From: Diadema setosum
Taxonomy: Eukaryota; Echinodermata; Echinoidea; Diadematoida; Diadematidae
Assembly: GCF_964275005.1 (NCBI RefSeq)
Contig: NC_092685.1
Location: 14,454,571-14,518,570 of the forward strand
Length of the DNA: 64,000 nt
Direction: 5' to 3'
The notes below the pieces were generated by a model. That model made no database searches and was not told the origin of the DNA. It saw nothing but the letters and a program-made list of their open reading frames with translations. Positions 43,137 through 57,426 of the stretch are shown in pieces; position 1 is the stretch's first letter, and each line of letters opens with the position of its first letter. The position numbers were made by a program, and so were the translations under genes.

Positions 43137-45240
43137 GTTGCGCTTGCAAAACAGTTCGTACCAGAGAGATCTGTATGGTTCAAAACGGAATACGGCTCGG
43201 TCAATAGAGGTCGTAAGGACTAAACTGCTTACGCCCTCTCTTGCCAGCTTGTGAGTTCGCAGTCTCGTTCCTCCTCTGTCGGGACGTCAGTGAAAAGCGG
43301 GTGTTATTGTTTACGGTTGCAGTCATGGAACTTCCTCCGGAACTCTTACCGTAGTTCCGCATCCACTACAGGGCTCTAATTTAGAAAACACGAGGAAGTG
43401 TGTGTGTGTGTGTGTGGGGGGGGGGGGGGGAGGGTCGCTTGAGCAAATACTGACTAATAGTAAAAGTCTGTACAGATTCTACACTGCTATACACGTGTAC
43501 TAAGCTTTGCACCAGTTCAGCATTTTATGTGAGAACGTAGACAATTTTCGCTTTAGCGCAATCGGAAGCTGCCTTGACCATTCTAAACGAAGTGACTGCA
43601 GTAAAAAGAAAAAAGACAAACAAAAAAACCACTACTTTCTCTCTCCTAAAAGCGTGTGCAGAATGAGCTGCAATTTGACTCATGTCATTCTCAAAAGTCC
43701 GTGTAGATTTCAGAAGTGATAGATCGTGAATCACAATTATTTCAAACCCATGTCAAGTACATCAAACCTATGTTTAGAGAATTGTAGGTAAGATAATAGC
43801 TTATTGACCTGCCCTTTGGTGATCACATCAGTTAAAACTGTTATCATTAATCCGAGACAGGATCCAAGCCTGGTACGGACTACCTTATTATTTGCGTTTG
43901 GTTCGTGACTTTGTCATGTTATTTTTCCCAAATAATAGTAAAGTTTGACATAGTAAAGCTTTGGTAAGTTGTTTTATAACTATAAGTTTTGTAATTTTAT
44001 ATCATTTCGGAACTTGATACCAGGTTCCCATAATAGGTGCAAGTTCTGTCATTGCTAGTTTGGATGAAAGAAATCTAGACAGGATCTTGTGAAGAATACG
44101 TAGTCCCTTCTATATACGTTCAGTGCATCGCTTCGTTTGTCTCACGATTGATTCGTAATATTTTAGTGATATGGTATTTCTTGCGTTGACGCGTAGAACA
44201 CAGAAACCAATATGACTAAATCAAATTAATCAAAGAAAATGTTAATATCACAAGTCATCGATATGTAAAAAGAAAAAGAGAGAGAGAGAGAAGTGAAAGG
44301 AAAAATATTGATTACCATTGATAAAAAAACAACAACAACAACTTTGCAGATACATTACCGATTCCTCCTCGGATGATAAAACAGACGGAGAGTCTGTTTC
44401 TTTAGAATATAATAAATTCGTAGAGAGAGACCAAAACATATAATCAATCTTTTTATCTTTTGGTCTCTCTTTCTTTCTCTCTCTCTCTCTCTCCCTCTCC
44501 CTCTCTCCCTCTCTATCACTCTCTCTCTCTCTCTCTTTGCTCCCCTATATCTTTCTATTTGCATCTAAGTAGTCATATATTTCTGTATATGTACGATGAC
44601 TTTATAATGGGAATTTTTTTTTCAAAGGTGATTGATGATTCAATAATGACTCTAATCGTTTGATTGTATTATCATAACTCTCATTGTTATTCTTTTTAAA
44701 TATTTTGTTATTTTGTCTCATTCTATGTATATGTACATTTGACTGTGTAGAACCGAAAAATTATAATCCTTCGATCTTTGCGTTTAGTTGATTTGACTGA
44801 TATAAAATAAAGATCAAATTATTTCTCTCTCCCTCTGTCCATCTCTTTATATCAAAATACCTATCGGTCTATTTTGTTTAAAAAGGCTCGCTTGTTATAA
44901 ATATAAGGCAAGAGGAGAGAAACAAAGAGAATCTCAAATAGGATATTTTGTAGCTAATCTTGGTGGCATCTAATAATGAAAATGGTTTGCACGCGGGCCC
45001 ACTGCAGAAAAATAAAATCCATCACTGACTACACTGAGCCGATTTAAATCTCTTACTGCTTCGGTATTTCCTGACGTTGTGCATTTACACAATATGTCGC
45101 GATCTTCCGTAAGTGCCAATCATCAGGGCATGAGAATGTACGATCTTGAAAATTGACTTCTTTTTTTTTTTGTTAACCCCCCTCTGCTAGAAAGAACAAA
45201 ACAAAACAAAAAAAAAGTTGCAGCGGGCGGCGTGAGCAGC
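43137..45240. other. No gene recognised; microsatellites
   Basis: Contains a (GT)n plus G-run at about 43399-43431, (GA)n at about 44277-44291, a 13-bp stem AGAGAGACCAAAA with its complement at 44424-44470, and (CT)n at about 44462-44540. No recognisable exon. Confidence 0.5.
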
Positions 45241-45685
45241 TCCCGAGTTGGTTGGGCACGCCACTTTAGCCATATTTGGGTGAAGAGGGCGTGTTCATGT
45301 TAGGGTTCAAAACTCGCGAAGCGTGCTAGCGAATCGCGGCTGCGTGTCAGCCACTTGCTTGCGGTCTAGTGCAGCGGCGCACGCTTTGTCGGCCCAAACA
45401 GTGGGAAACGAAGTACCAAATGGTACCCAGCGGGAAGTTGCAGTAAATTTTAGGAGCTGTTAACTGTCTCGAGGGAGAAGGCATTGTGTCACTTAACTTT
45501 TAGACAGCTCTCATCAGCAGACGGCATAATAATGGTGGTGGAGCAATTTGCATGTTACTGTTGACATCTTTTTCGCAACTGCATTTTTCGTTTTTGGGGT
45601 AGACTGATTAGAAAGCTTTCTCTTTTTCAACTTTTTACCCAAGATCTGTTGATTTAAGTTAGTGTTAACTAAGTGTGCAGCCATC
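45241..45685 (+). promoter_or_regulatory. Candidate P450 promoter and 5' UTR
   Basis: A CpG-rich stretch directly upstream of the P450 start. It holds a perfect CArG box, CCATATTTGG, at 45270-45279, and five GCGTG/CACGC cores at 45257-45261, 45289-45293, 45321-45325, 45342-45346 and 45380-45384. GCGTG is the core of the AHR/ARNT-type response element, but it also arises easily in CpG-rich DNA. No TATA box was convincing. Transcription start unknown. Confidence 0.4.
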
Positions 45686-46034
45686 ATGTTGATGTTGGGA
45701 ATGCAAAGTGTCCTTCTCTTCGCGATCACGACGCTACTGACCATGATGGTGGTGCGTTGGTACCGCCGGCGCTCCCGGCTGCCGGGCAAGCTGCCGCCCG
45801 GTCCGTGGGGCCTGCCGCTGGTGGGGAGTATTTTCAGTTTGGGCAAGCAGCCCCACATGACTCTGATGGACATGGCCAGGAAGTACGGGAATGTCTTTAC
45901 GTTGAACCTGGCTGGGCAACTCGTCGTCGTGCTCAATGGCTACGACACCGTGAGGGAAGCTCTGGTGAAGAAGGCCGGGGTGTTTGCAGGCAGGCCTCAT
46001 CTTGCTCTGACACAGGAACTCACCGAAGGACAAG
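45686..46034 (+). CDS. P450 exon 1
   Basis: 116 codons plus one base, [18 protein letters not shown] to [10 protein letters not shown]; donor GGACAAG|GTACGT, phase 1. Confidence 0.95.
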
Positions 46035-49000
46035 GTACGTTGCACACAGACACACCATAGCCGTGGCGCCATGGATGTTTTAATCGAACTTCCATATCAG
46101 TTAGTTCCATCAGATAATTCCCAAGCAAGTTAATCGTTCAACAGTCCTTGTTAGGATATCAGTTAAAGTCCTTGTAAAATGATGACCATCGATCATTTAG
46201 TCGGATATTGAGTGTTTGTGTTTGTAAGTGTATTGATGGATAGTGTATTCAGTCATGACGACCTGCGAACCTTTATTAAATTTTCACGAGACTCCACAGA
46301 ATGTAGATCTAGTCGGCCTTGGGGAAAAGGGACATCTGGGATTAATGGCAATCCTGTCTGTGAGCTAATCAACATAACTGTTAACCTACATACTATTCAG
46401 AAAACAATATGCCCTTCCCAGACATATCTGCCTTTATAATTTGTTCACACGAATTTGTCCTAACATGCAGTCATCAGTTACATCATATACAGCTACAATA
46501 TTTTTTATCTCCATGGTTACATCCAGTAGTCTGAAGTGAAGCTGGCAGCTTGATGGACCACGTCCTGATCTCGCAGGGACACTATGTTATAACATAATAA
46601 TTCTTTATGAGAGCAGATGATCCTGGCTATAATTAGCCAATACACACCACGATGTATTACAGGAGGCGAGTGCTTCTGGTATGGCCATGGTATACATGTT
46701 GTCATGAGGTCAGAGTATTCTTTTTCCAGGTGTAATTTAACAAAAAAGAAGAAGTAAATAACACTCTGAGCATCTTGGTGAAGTTTAAAGAGCCCAATAG
46801 CGGATCACAAACTTTATCGTTGCTTCAAATGTATACATCGACCACGCGCAATGCTTTTATGGCCATCATTAAACTGTCGAACATTCATCCTTTATACCAT
46901 CCATCTCAGAGCAGCGCCAAGGCCAAGGGAAGATAACACTCTCTTGACTTGGTGGTAGGTTACTGAAAGCATAATGCCATTCGTTAAATCACGAACTTCT
47001 GCCAAGTTTATTCTGCAGGATTCTCTGTAAAAAGTCGATAGCTTCTCACAAAGAATGATATAAAATGCCTCTCTGTCACTTCACATATTTAACACATGTT
47101 TAAGAAAGTATGCAACACATCCCCGGAGCTTTTTGGAAGTTCCTTTACAATACATGAAAAAGAAAATGTAAGAAGGTAATACATTGTAATGATTCAAATA
47201 CACCACTAGATCTCAGTGTCACATATTCACATTGCGAAAGAGCTTTCTGCTTAGCTCTCTTCCCTGCTCCCTCCCGTCCTCCTCCCCCTCACTCTCTCTA
47301 TCTTTTCCAGGTTTTGCGAACATGTTGCATTTAAAACTCACTATCAGATTCTAGATGACGTCTAATAAGTTTTGATGCCGGGAAAAAGAGCTGCGTATTT
47401 AATCTGACGTGTACAGGAACATCTCTGGGACCTCCGTGAATTAGAGTCAACGAATGCATGTCTCGAACGTTCCCGCTCATGATGGTAGATCTGGGACCGG
47501 GTGGAATAAGGTCAGACGATACCACAAAACGACTCCTTCCACCAACGCAGTGATTCATATTTCCCGCCCTTTAACACTTCACCATTTCATGTACATAAAA
47601 AACTCTCTTCCTGTGTGCGCTCCGATGCTGAAGTCGCTCATGTCCGAATGTTTGTAGGGAAAGAGAAAACAGACAACAAAACGCGGAAAAAATATCAACG
47701 TCTTGCAAATTTGTGCGACGCTGTGGAATAGAATCGGATCGCAATCAATCGATCTATCTACGTAGGGGAAGTTCAATGACGCGCAACAAGGCGGCTAAGC
47801 AACTCTCGGTTAATCCATGGAGCTACATGGTTAATCCGACTTGTGACATGCAGTTTTTGCAGACACACACAACACGCACACACCAAAAAACAAACAAACA
47901 AACAAACAACAAAACACACAATATATACCTATACATGTACCAACAGGTATATCTGCATGATTGACAGACAGTATACCTCGGTGTGATAATTATCCGCATG
48001 CTGTAAAATGCAATAAACAACCGCAAGATAATTGCAGTGTGAGTCATCGGTGCTTGCTATGCATGAGTCCCTTCGATGGTATTCTTCATCTCAACCTATG
48101 CGGACAATAATGACATTGTCATGTATTGACTTCGAGGCTATTTATTAAACCCTTCCGAAAGTAATGTTCCCTCGCAAAGGGTGTAACATTTCCTTAAAGT
48201 TGAAAAATGCGTCATAAATGAGAACATCGCATAAACATGCTTTGATGTTTTACGTTTCTCTGCAGGACAAGAAAATAGATAAAATATAGTGAAATAGAAT
48301 AGAGTGAAACATGTTTACGATCAATTCAATTGAATGACTCAGTCTTTGGAAATGTAGCACAGCAAATAGATCTAGGCGACAGGATTGTATCTTTTTTTTC
48401 CCTTTTTGAGAAACGGCAAATATATCATACACGTCTTACTGGCGCTCGAAGCTGTAATGCTTACTCAAGTGCAATCGCTTGCTTTATTAAGAATCTTACT
48501 GGCCACTGCGGTTGTTCAGTCCGATAGAATAGATACTCTTCGTTCACAGACATCGCGGCAAACGTGACAATGGTGTCAGTTCTGGATTCCGGTATTATAT
48601 CACAAAGCTCTAATAACTGCAAAATATTCACCCGTGTGCTTGTATTACTGATAATAATCAAAGCCACGAAATCAGACATTTTGCCGGCCAGGTGTACGCG
48701 TTCAATGTAAACACGTGTTTCGCTCTTTATAATCTTTTCTTGTTAGCTTAGCCGAGCTCGATTCAATCTTCCGTAGATCGTCGGTCTGTTTTGTCAAAGC
48801 GAGGCAGGACTATTGAGTATATAGTCCAAGTACTTAAATGGTGCTCAAATAGGCAAGCCGGTCTTAGATCTGGGTCAATACGTCGTATTGTGTTGCTCCG
48901 AGAACTTGACTTTACAGGCTGAGGCCTAGAATTTGCGCTCCCTGTAAGTGCATGCGGCTATTTTGTTTACCCTTAGTTCTCTTCACATCAAGCCCAAGAC

Positions 49001-52000
49001 TTTGATCTGTCGTTGACAAAAGCACCAATGAACACTGCCGCAGACTATAGAATAGTAGAGAATATACCTATTGAAATTGACGCACAATCGAAGCGCAAAA
49101 CAGGACCAAAGAGCGTTGTCTCGCTGTTCTTGTGGTATCCGTCGCTTCAGCCAGCCCCCTTTTAGTTTGCATTCGAACTTGAGTGAATTATGAGCTCGAC
49201 TTAATGGGTGCTTTGCAACAAGAAGAAAGCATGGTAAGCAACACTGAATTAAGCCGCGCTACTTACACAAAGCAGAACTTCACGGTGTAATTTATATACC
49301 TTCCTCAAATTACTGCCCATAATAGATATATCGACGACGGGTCATAGTAACACATGCAAGAACATATATTCTAAGTGCAATAATACATCTCAGAGTTTCT
49401 GAAAAAGGATGAAAAACTAAACCTATGTCGTTCGAGAACTCACATTGTACTCTTCCCTTTTGTATCGAAAATTGAGGTTGGATTTTTTTTTTCGAGGTCC
49501 GAATAAATTAACCGGAAATCTGTATTATTGCTTTTCCCTCCATGCATCATAAAGGAGTCTCCAGCTTTATCACTAGGAAAGGTCAGAAATACCTTTACCT
49601 TTACAATATATCAGCTTATAAAAGGAATCTAATTTTCAGGGCTGCAGATGCAACACACGAACTTTAATGCACACACGGGTGCGCATGCGCACACAGTTGA
49701 GTCTTATGTAAGACCAAACACTTATCATCTGATGGGGCAGTAACATTGAATGCAAGTGAAAATGATCGATATAAGCTATATGATAAACGTGGAAACATCA
49801 TAAATGGCGAGCGGTTTAGAGTTTATAGTCAAATATTGTACATTTGGGAAATCCCCCTCAAACGAGAGTAGGATCAAACCCTTGTGATTGCTTTCACACT
49901 GAATGAATTGTGGGATATATATATATCTACCGTGGGATATATATATATCTACCGTGGGATATATATATCTACCATGGGATATATATATATAAATATATAT
50001 ATATATATCTGTTGATTTCTGAGATACAATGGTGTCAATGACGGTGATTATCCTGACACGGAGCGAGTACAGAACATGCAGCAGAAATCTTTCGTGATGC
50101 TTGTCGCTTTGATACTCATTTCAAAGTGATACTCATCAGGTTATGTTGCGTAACTAAATAAGGTTTCAAGTGAATCTTGAAATACGCCTCTGAAGTGGAG
50201 AGACAATATATTTTTTTTTCACTATTAAAATAGAACAAAATAATGTGTATCTGCGCTCTCCCCCCCCCCTCTCTCTATCTCGCTGTGAATATAGAATGCC
50301 ACCCCATTTGGATAGAAATAGAAACTGTTGTGTTCATACAATGTATTCCATATCGAGTATTTTCTGCAGCAGACTGATTAAGTTCGTCTTTGTTGCTCGA
50401 AACTGACCAAACTTAATTTTCCCGATCCGGATTGTTGCATCAGTCGAGCCGCGTGATTGTTAAATTGTCTGGAACGAGCGGGTCGTGCATGTCATATGCA
50501 CTGCTGACGATTTTGGGAAAATATTTCCACTTGCCATCACGTGGGATGGCCCCGGATAATTGAGTCAATTCAGCCATGTGATTCGACGCTTCAACGCGCC
50601 ATTGCTGCCACACAATATCGACAAAACGTTATAATATTTCCAAAATCCTCACACCTTCTTCGCTCGCGTATTTCACGCAGCATTAGATACCGTCTATGCA
50701 GGAGTAGAGCACAATTCAAATATGACTCCACTGTTTGTTCTCTGAATGACAGAACACATTCTGTAAGAACCCGTATATATTCTAAATTGAAACCTTCCTG
50801 CCCGCGAGCTGTAATTACCCTTTGCAAAACATTTTGCGAGCGTTAACGAGCGAAAAAATGCCCTTTTTTCATCAACGGTATTCATTATTAATTTTGCTGA
50901 CACATGTCTTTAGGTTGTGTGAGCGAATGGAAGCAACAGTAAATTGCGTTTCATATGGACCAGCAAATCGTACAGAATTCAAAATGTGAATGATTTTTTG
51001 TTTGTTTGTTTGTTTGTTTGCTTGTTTGTACCGTTTTGTGTATAATCTGCACTACGTTACAAGATTTCGATGAAGTTTGAATATCCTATAACTCACTATC
51101 TTCATAATATTATTGAAAAACAAAATACCCGTTTTAGGATCTATCGGGTGGCAGTAAACATGTTTTTAGATTTTTATTTCACCAAAAAGGCCGACAACAA
51201 GATATTTATCCAAATGCCCACTACATGTCGATTATGGCGTAACTCTCTTCGCATAAGAGGACAGTGTACATCCATCTCATATGTTTGGCACCCCTATACT
51301 TGATCCGTCAAATTTTAGATTGGGATCAATCGCCGATCCCTGCAATGGACGTAAATATCATCTATAATCAATCTTTAACATCTCATATATAGTCTGGTAC
51401 ATTTGTCTTGTGCATCAGAAACCGTCATTATCAAACGTATCTGCAAACTGTACGCCTGAATTGCAAGAAATAATCATGTGGTGCAGGTTAACGATTACAA
51501 CAACTCCGTTATACTGCCGAAAAGCACCCTCTTATGCACCCACACCCACTTGCAAAATATAATTATGGAGCCAGATATTGTATTTCAAATGGGATGATCC
51601 TGTGAACAGTGTTGGTGCAATGTTAATCGACTACCAGACGAAGCAAAATTGATAACTCATGTATAGTACGGTTCAAGTGAGTACCCCGCGTGTTACGTAA
51701 CCTAGAGTCACTAATGACTTAATAGTTGCATCCTCTTCGAAATCCTGTTTCACCTACCACGTTACCGGGCGGCCAAACAAGATTGATGGTTAAAGAACCC
51801 TTGCGTACGGAGAACCGTTACCATTGGTCCTCCCCCCCCCCACCCCACGAAAACAAAAACAAAAATTTCAAAAGAAAAATACCCACACACGAATAAAGTA
51901 ATCAGTGCAATCCGTCTGAAACAAATTTCTTATGACTCACTTTAAAAAGAGAGAGTCACAGTAAAAAGAAAGAAAGTACGATATATTGATTAACTTACGG

Positions 52001-55000
52001 GACAAAAAAAAAATCTTGTATGTAAATGTGATAATTATTCATTGAGCGATATAAAACCATTCTGTTCCCTTTATAAGATAGCTGGGTGACCCCTAAAATT
52101 CACTTCTTTCGTTCGCGTAACGCCTATATTTGTCAAGTGGTCGAGGTATACAACATCTCCTCATGCCAAGTTAAATGTGCTATTTCGGAAGCACAAGTTA
52201 CGTAACCGAGACACTAAACTCAATCCGTTCAATCTATAAAGGATCACCCGTTCCATTTCTGCGTCATTCTCAGTTTGATCTCGAGCTGTCCACTGCAATA
52301 TAGCAAGGCAATGTATGCAGGCCAAAATTTGAAAATCTTAAAGTTTCCGAACCATTGAACCATCGGTGCGTCCAGGTAGTTATCAGGTAAAACGCGAACG
52401 TTCAGCCCAGATAACCGGGAAAAAAAGAGAGAAATAGAGCTGTCGAAGCTGTAAATCGAGTCCAGTGATATCGAGTGATATGATACTAATTCAGTTGATA
52501 GGCACTTGGCCAAGTATTTGAAGAGTATGAAGAAGAGGAGATGATTTCAATGTTGGGCTGTCGATACAGAAGCTGACAATGTTTCTGTCGGTATTTTGCC
52601 TTCGCTCTACACAGCCTGAACGTAATGGCGTTCTATAAGTTTTGTCATCACATAAGCGTGGACGCGCAACAACAGCACAGTCAGACGACGAATTCAGTTA
52701 ATTATTTCCATCGTTTCGTCCAGATGCATTTAATTTGTGGATACATTTCTGCCCTTATCGCTTAATTACAAGGAATGACATAACTTTACCCTGCTGGAAA
52801 GAACACAGTGTTCCACAGTGTGAAACACAATGTGAAACACAATGTGAAACACAATGTGAACACATTGTGAACACAGTGTGAAATCTCTTCACACTGTTAA
52901 ATTCGGACGTTTTAGCATTGTCACGGTGTGAAACAAGACATTACTTCGTGATCTCTCCGTGGAAAACCACATCACAGTGTGAAATCATCTTCACACTGTT
53001 AAATTCGAGCGTTTTCACAAAGTCGACTATGTGAACACACTGTGGACCACTGTGTTCTTTCCACCAGGGACAGACGATTGCAGTAATATCGGTGAAATGG
53101 ACAATCATCACCTTCTGAAATATACTATATTCCTCATTATGAAATCGTATCTGCATTTTGGGTCATTAGGCATTTTTTTTTTTCTTCGTAGGCGACTCTC
53201 TAGAACAGAGTGTGTGCATAGGTATGAAGGAACAGACCACTCGGTGTAATAAGCCAGCTCTTTAGCATAAAAGGTCATTTGTACTAACAGGCATGTTATT
53301 TTTTTAATTCATTGAGATAGGCACCTGAGATGTAATGATAATTTATGTAATCCTTATAGATGGTGCATGACAGCATATTCACCTCACAGCAATATAGTGT
53401 TCATTAAAGTCTAGTTTTTAGCAATATTTACCTCAAAAAAAAAAAATGTTTGTAAATAGGGGTCCTACATCCAATGCAAAGCTCTGAAATGGATACTTCC
53501 CCAAGCGTTAAAATTTACATTGACCGACCATTCTAGTCACCTGGGGCCCGTTGCATGAAACTTACCGTTGAATTTCAATGGTAACTACCGTCAAAATTAG
53601 GCGTCACAGCCAATCAGCATCAAGGATTATAAAATTTACCGCTAATTTGAAGACTTACCGCTAGAAAGGAGCGGTAAGTCCGGCGGTAAGGGTTTTATGC
53701 AACAGGGCCCTGGTCATTCTATGTTTTAACATTAATTCCATAAAAATTGTTTAAGTGTGGGAGACGTATGCATTATGTCGTTTTGAAATCAATTGAAGTG
53801 CCTAACCATTGCAATTGAAATAATAAGACAGGTCATTCTGTGAGGACGTGCACTTGAGCTAATTACTATCTGGCTTTTTAGGACTCATCACACACGACTT
53901 GATGGGACATGATGTTACGTAATGATATCTCATGACACTTACAGTTGCGTGTAGTTTGAATCGTTAAGACGGATCAATTTAATCTAGCGGACAATGAGAC
54001 CAACGCCAACATAACTAACGTAGCACGTGCTCGAGGAAATTAAATTATAAGAGGGTTCTTTATTGTTTTTTCCTTCATGAGAATATTACCGCCCTTTGCA
54101 GTTTGATCCATACCCGGAGTGTAAAGAATCATTACGTTCGTTCCCATACAAGTATAGCGTACTGGGGATAGGGTTGACGACGAAAATGGATGTATCGCTC
54201 AGGATGTTGGCTCAGGTTTTGGCGGTTTGCTGCGGGACAGGTCCCCGCAGGGACGCAAGGAGGTGGTCCGGGTGAGTCAAGGTATGCCTTGTTGGTATCC
54301 TGGCTGATTCCGAAGTGCCGAGATGGTAAAGTTCGTATTTAGTCCCACTGTGACAGGAGAGGACGTTACAAGGTCGGATAAACCTGTGACGAATTTAGTA
54401 GCCATCAGTGTGCTAAATAGCCTGGAATTAAATGCTTTTGACATAAAATATAATTGATTTCAAACGTGCGAGAGTATTTTGACCTTCCACTATACTCTAA
54501 AAATGACCAAAGGTTTGCTGTACTTTGAAATGCAGGTAAATGTACTTCTGGTCAGCAGAGAGCCTCAGATATCGAGGCGTGTAAGATGTGCAGGTGTGCT
54601 TAAAGTCACGTGACACCGTCTGCTGACCATGTACCAGGTACCTCACAGGTACCGCTTGACCGATGAGGTCTCTCTAACCTCCCTGGCTTGACCGTATCTG
54701 TCTTGAAAGTTTCTTGCTCTTCTCATCTCAAAGCTGTCACTGCAGGTGCATTATCTAAGTGAGGCAGCTATACTTTCCACACGTCATCTTTTAGACGTCC
54801 TAATGGAAAGGTAGCATCCGTCAAAATTTTTGCAGAGGGGATCAAGTTGTGCGAAAACGGCGACTCCTTACAAAAAAAAAAAAAGGCGACTCCTTACAAT
54901 GTGAACAGAATGAATCGTGATAATCATAATATTGTCGGAATGTATCAAATACAATTTTTAAGGCTCTACCTACTGTAGAACCCAAAGATGCCCCTTTCAT

Positions 55001-56918
55001 TCGAAATATGGATGTACAACGCCCACACACACCTACGCACGGACAAAGTTACGTTTTGCCTTTGGTTACCTCTCAGCGTACGCACAGTCGCCGAAGACCA
55101 GTTAAGACAATGGCAACCAGACAGGCGTTTTGCACAATTTCACGCACGCCCTAAGGAGATACACAACACTTACTGGGCTTTAGAATGACACAAAAAGTAA
55201 ATCAAACACAGTGCTCGCATAATGTTCTCCATTCTCATTCTCGAGGTCAAGCATTTCTCTTTTACTCAACGTGACTTTACACTCTCGTGTAAGGCAGTGG
55301 GATGGTCTACTGGTATCACAACCGCCTTGGCTCGAGAGCCAGGGAGGTGGCCACCTCCCTGCTAGAACTCTGCCGAAACAACGCGCCTTGAATTTTCTAC
55401 AGTTTATTTAGAAGAGTGCTGCTCATGTTGAGAAAGCACCTAAAAAAACTAGAGACAACAGTGAAACCAAAGACCAGGACTGATCTGATATCACACGCCG
55501 CTTGCCGCGATCTTTAATTTCAGGTGAGACCTTGATTTGTTTAGTCTGGCTTCCAGGCGGTATATGCATGAATCTTTTTAAACTAAGAAGGAAATAAAAA
55601 GTCTGGAGGCGAGGAGGAGAAGGAATAGAAAAAGAAGAAATGCGTAAATACAAGGAAAAGGGAAAGATATGGAGGACGTACAGGAAAAAAGGAAAATAAG
55701 AGGAAAAGAGAGGAATGAGAGGAAGAAGCAGGAAAGAGTGAAGGCCCCAAGCACATGAATACTTCAATCCGAGGCATTGCATTTGTCACAAAAGGATTAG
55801 TGTGACGAAAATTTAGTGAGATTCAACCAACACTTCATGACTTACTCGTATCCCTTTCTTTCCATTTTGTTTCAAGTCATCGTATCTTAGCCCTCCCTGA
55901 TGATCTCCAGAAAATGGTGAAATCACTTGAAAGATATCAACTATGATAATTAGTTCGTACTCCGATTTTGATTTGATTTGAATGACAGCAAAGAAAATAA
56001 TCACAGAAGAGGATTTATGGAAATGAAGAAAAATGACATTCCGAAAATCTACTGCATTGTATGTAGATCCAAATTTGTTTAGGAATAAAGACGTTGTGGC
56101 ACAAATATTGACAATATTCAACCAATCGCCTTGCTTTGAGCTTACTTCTTTATCAAACATGGTATTTTGCGTTTGTCAAATACTGTCTCTTTGCAATGGA
56201 AAAAAGACAAATAGAAATGAAGACGAGCGATGAGACCATGACAGCTGCGCAATGGTCGATGCCAAGCTGACAGCGATAACATTGCAATTAGACACGCGAC
56301 GACAGAGCGCTGTAACAACGGACCGTCATCGGGAGTCTTCTTATATACCAACACAAATATCATATATCTGGTGCTGTAATGATGGAGGAAACAGTTGAAT
56401 GAAGTTTTGGGAGAGAAGTATGACATGGACCCATCAAGGGATGAGGTCGAGAGGACGAGTAGGAGGATGGAAGAAGAGGAGGATAGGGGAGAGAAGATCG
56501 CAGTGATTATTGTTTGTTGAGGAGGTTCGCCCTGCCGACTCCTCGTTCGTCAACTCTTACTCGAGCGCTCCGCATGCCCGCTGTGCCTTCTCCAGGGTGT
56601 TCGGATGAACGTGTAACAGCAAGATGGGGGGCATTGCCCCTATCTCCGAACCGCAGAGTAGAAGGGAGAGAGAGAGGAAAAAAAAAACATAAGAGAGAAA
56701 GAAAGATGGGTAAAGAAGGCGAGAGAGCGAAAGAAAAGAAGAAGGTTGTTAATAGTGCAATGATAAAGGCAACGTCAGGTTTGACTCTCTCTGTCGAGAG
56801 AATAGCCCTGATAAGACGTAAGTGTCAACCAACGTGTCACAACAATATATCAATCTGTCTATGTTAATCTCTTCATATCTTTCTATTCATCTCCCTCCAC
56901 ACGCAAATAAATGGAATT

Positions 56919-56954
<36 letters not shown>

Positions 56955-56966
56955 ATAATGATGATG

Positions 56967-57056
<90 letters not shown>

Positions 57057-57361
57057 GTATTCAATATTATTATGTATTCGTAATCGCAAGGTTTTTTTTT
57101 TCAATTTAACGCAAAACTCATAAATTTATATACTTAATGAAATATAAAAAAAGAAGAAGATGGAAACAAAAAAAAGAAAGGTAAAAAGAATGTATACGTT
57201 ACAGACAGAAAGGGATCAAGAATCGGATGACAGAGTATTTATAGAATGAGCGATTTCGGGGTTTCCCCGTTCATGTTTACGTCCATTATGTTCAGTGTAT
57301 CAATTTTCGCCGCTCCTTATACTTATCGACTGGGCGTCACGTCAAAAAGCATTTGGATTAC

Positions 57362-57426
<65 letters not shown>

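Noticed and set aside
45662-45685. Upstream GTG start for the P450
   Set aside because: Non-AUG starts are rare in animals, and the ATG at 45686 directly precedes the membrane anchor.
45673-46083. 136-residue plus frame and 112-residue minus frame over P450 exon 1
   Set aside because: Shadows of the GC-rich P450 exon in other frames; no domain match.
50541-50846. 101-residue frame in P450 intron 1
   Set aside because: No recognisable domain, an overlapping open frame on the other strand, and no splice or conservation evidence.
55307-55378. tRNA gene
   Set aside because: An A-box-like segment and pairing ends are present, but no B box or T arm and no 7-nt anticodon loop.
55423-55789. Ser/Leu/Phe-rich minus-strand frames
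   Set aside because: They come from the purine-rich tract read in reverse; low complexity only.
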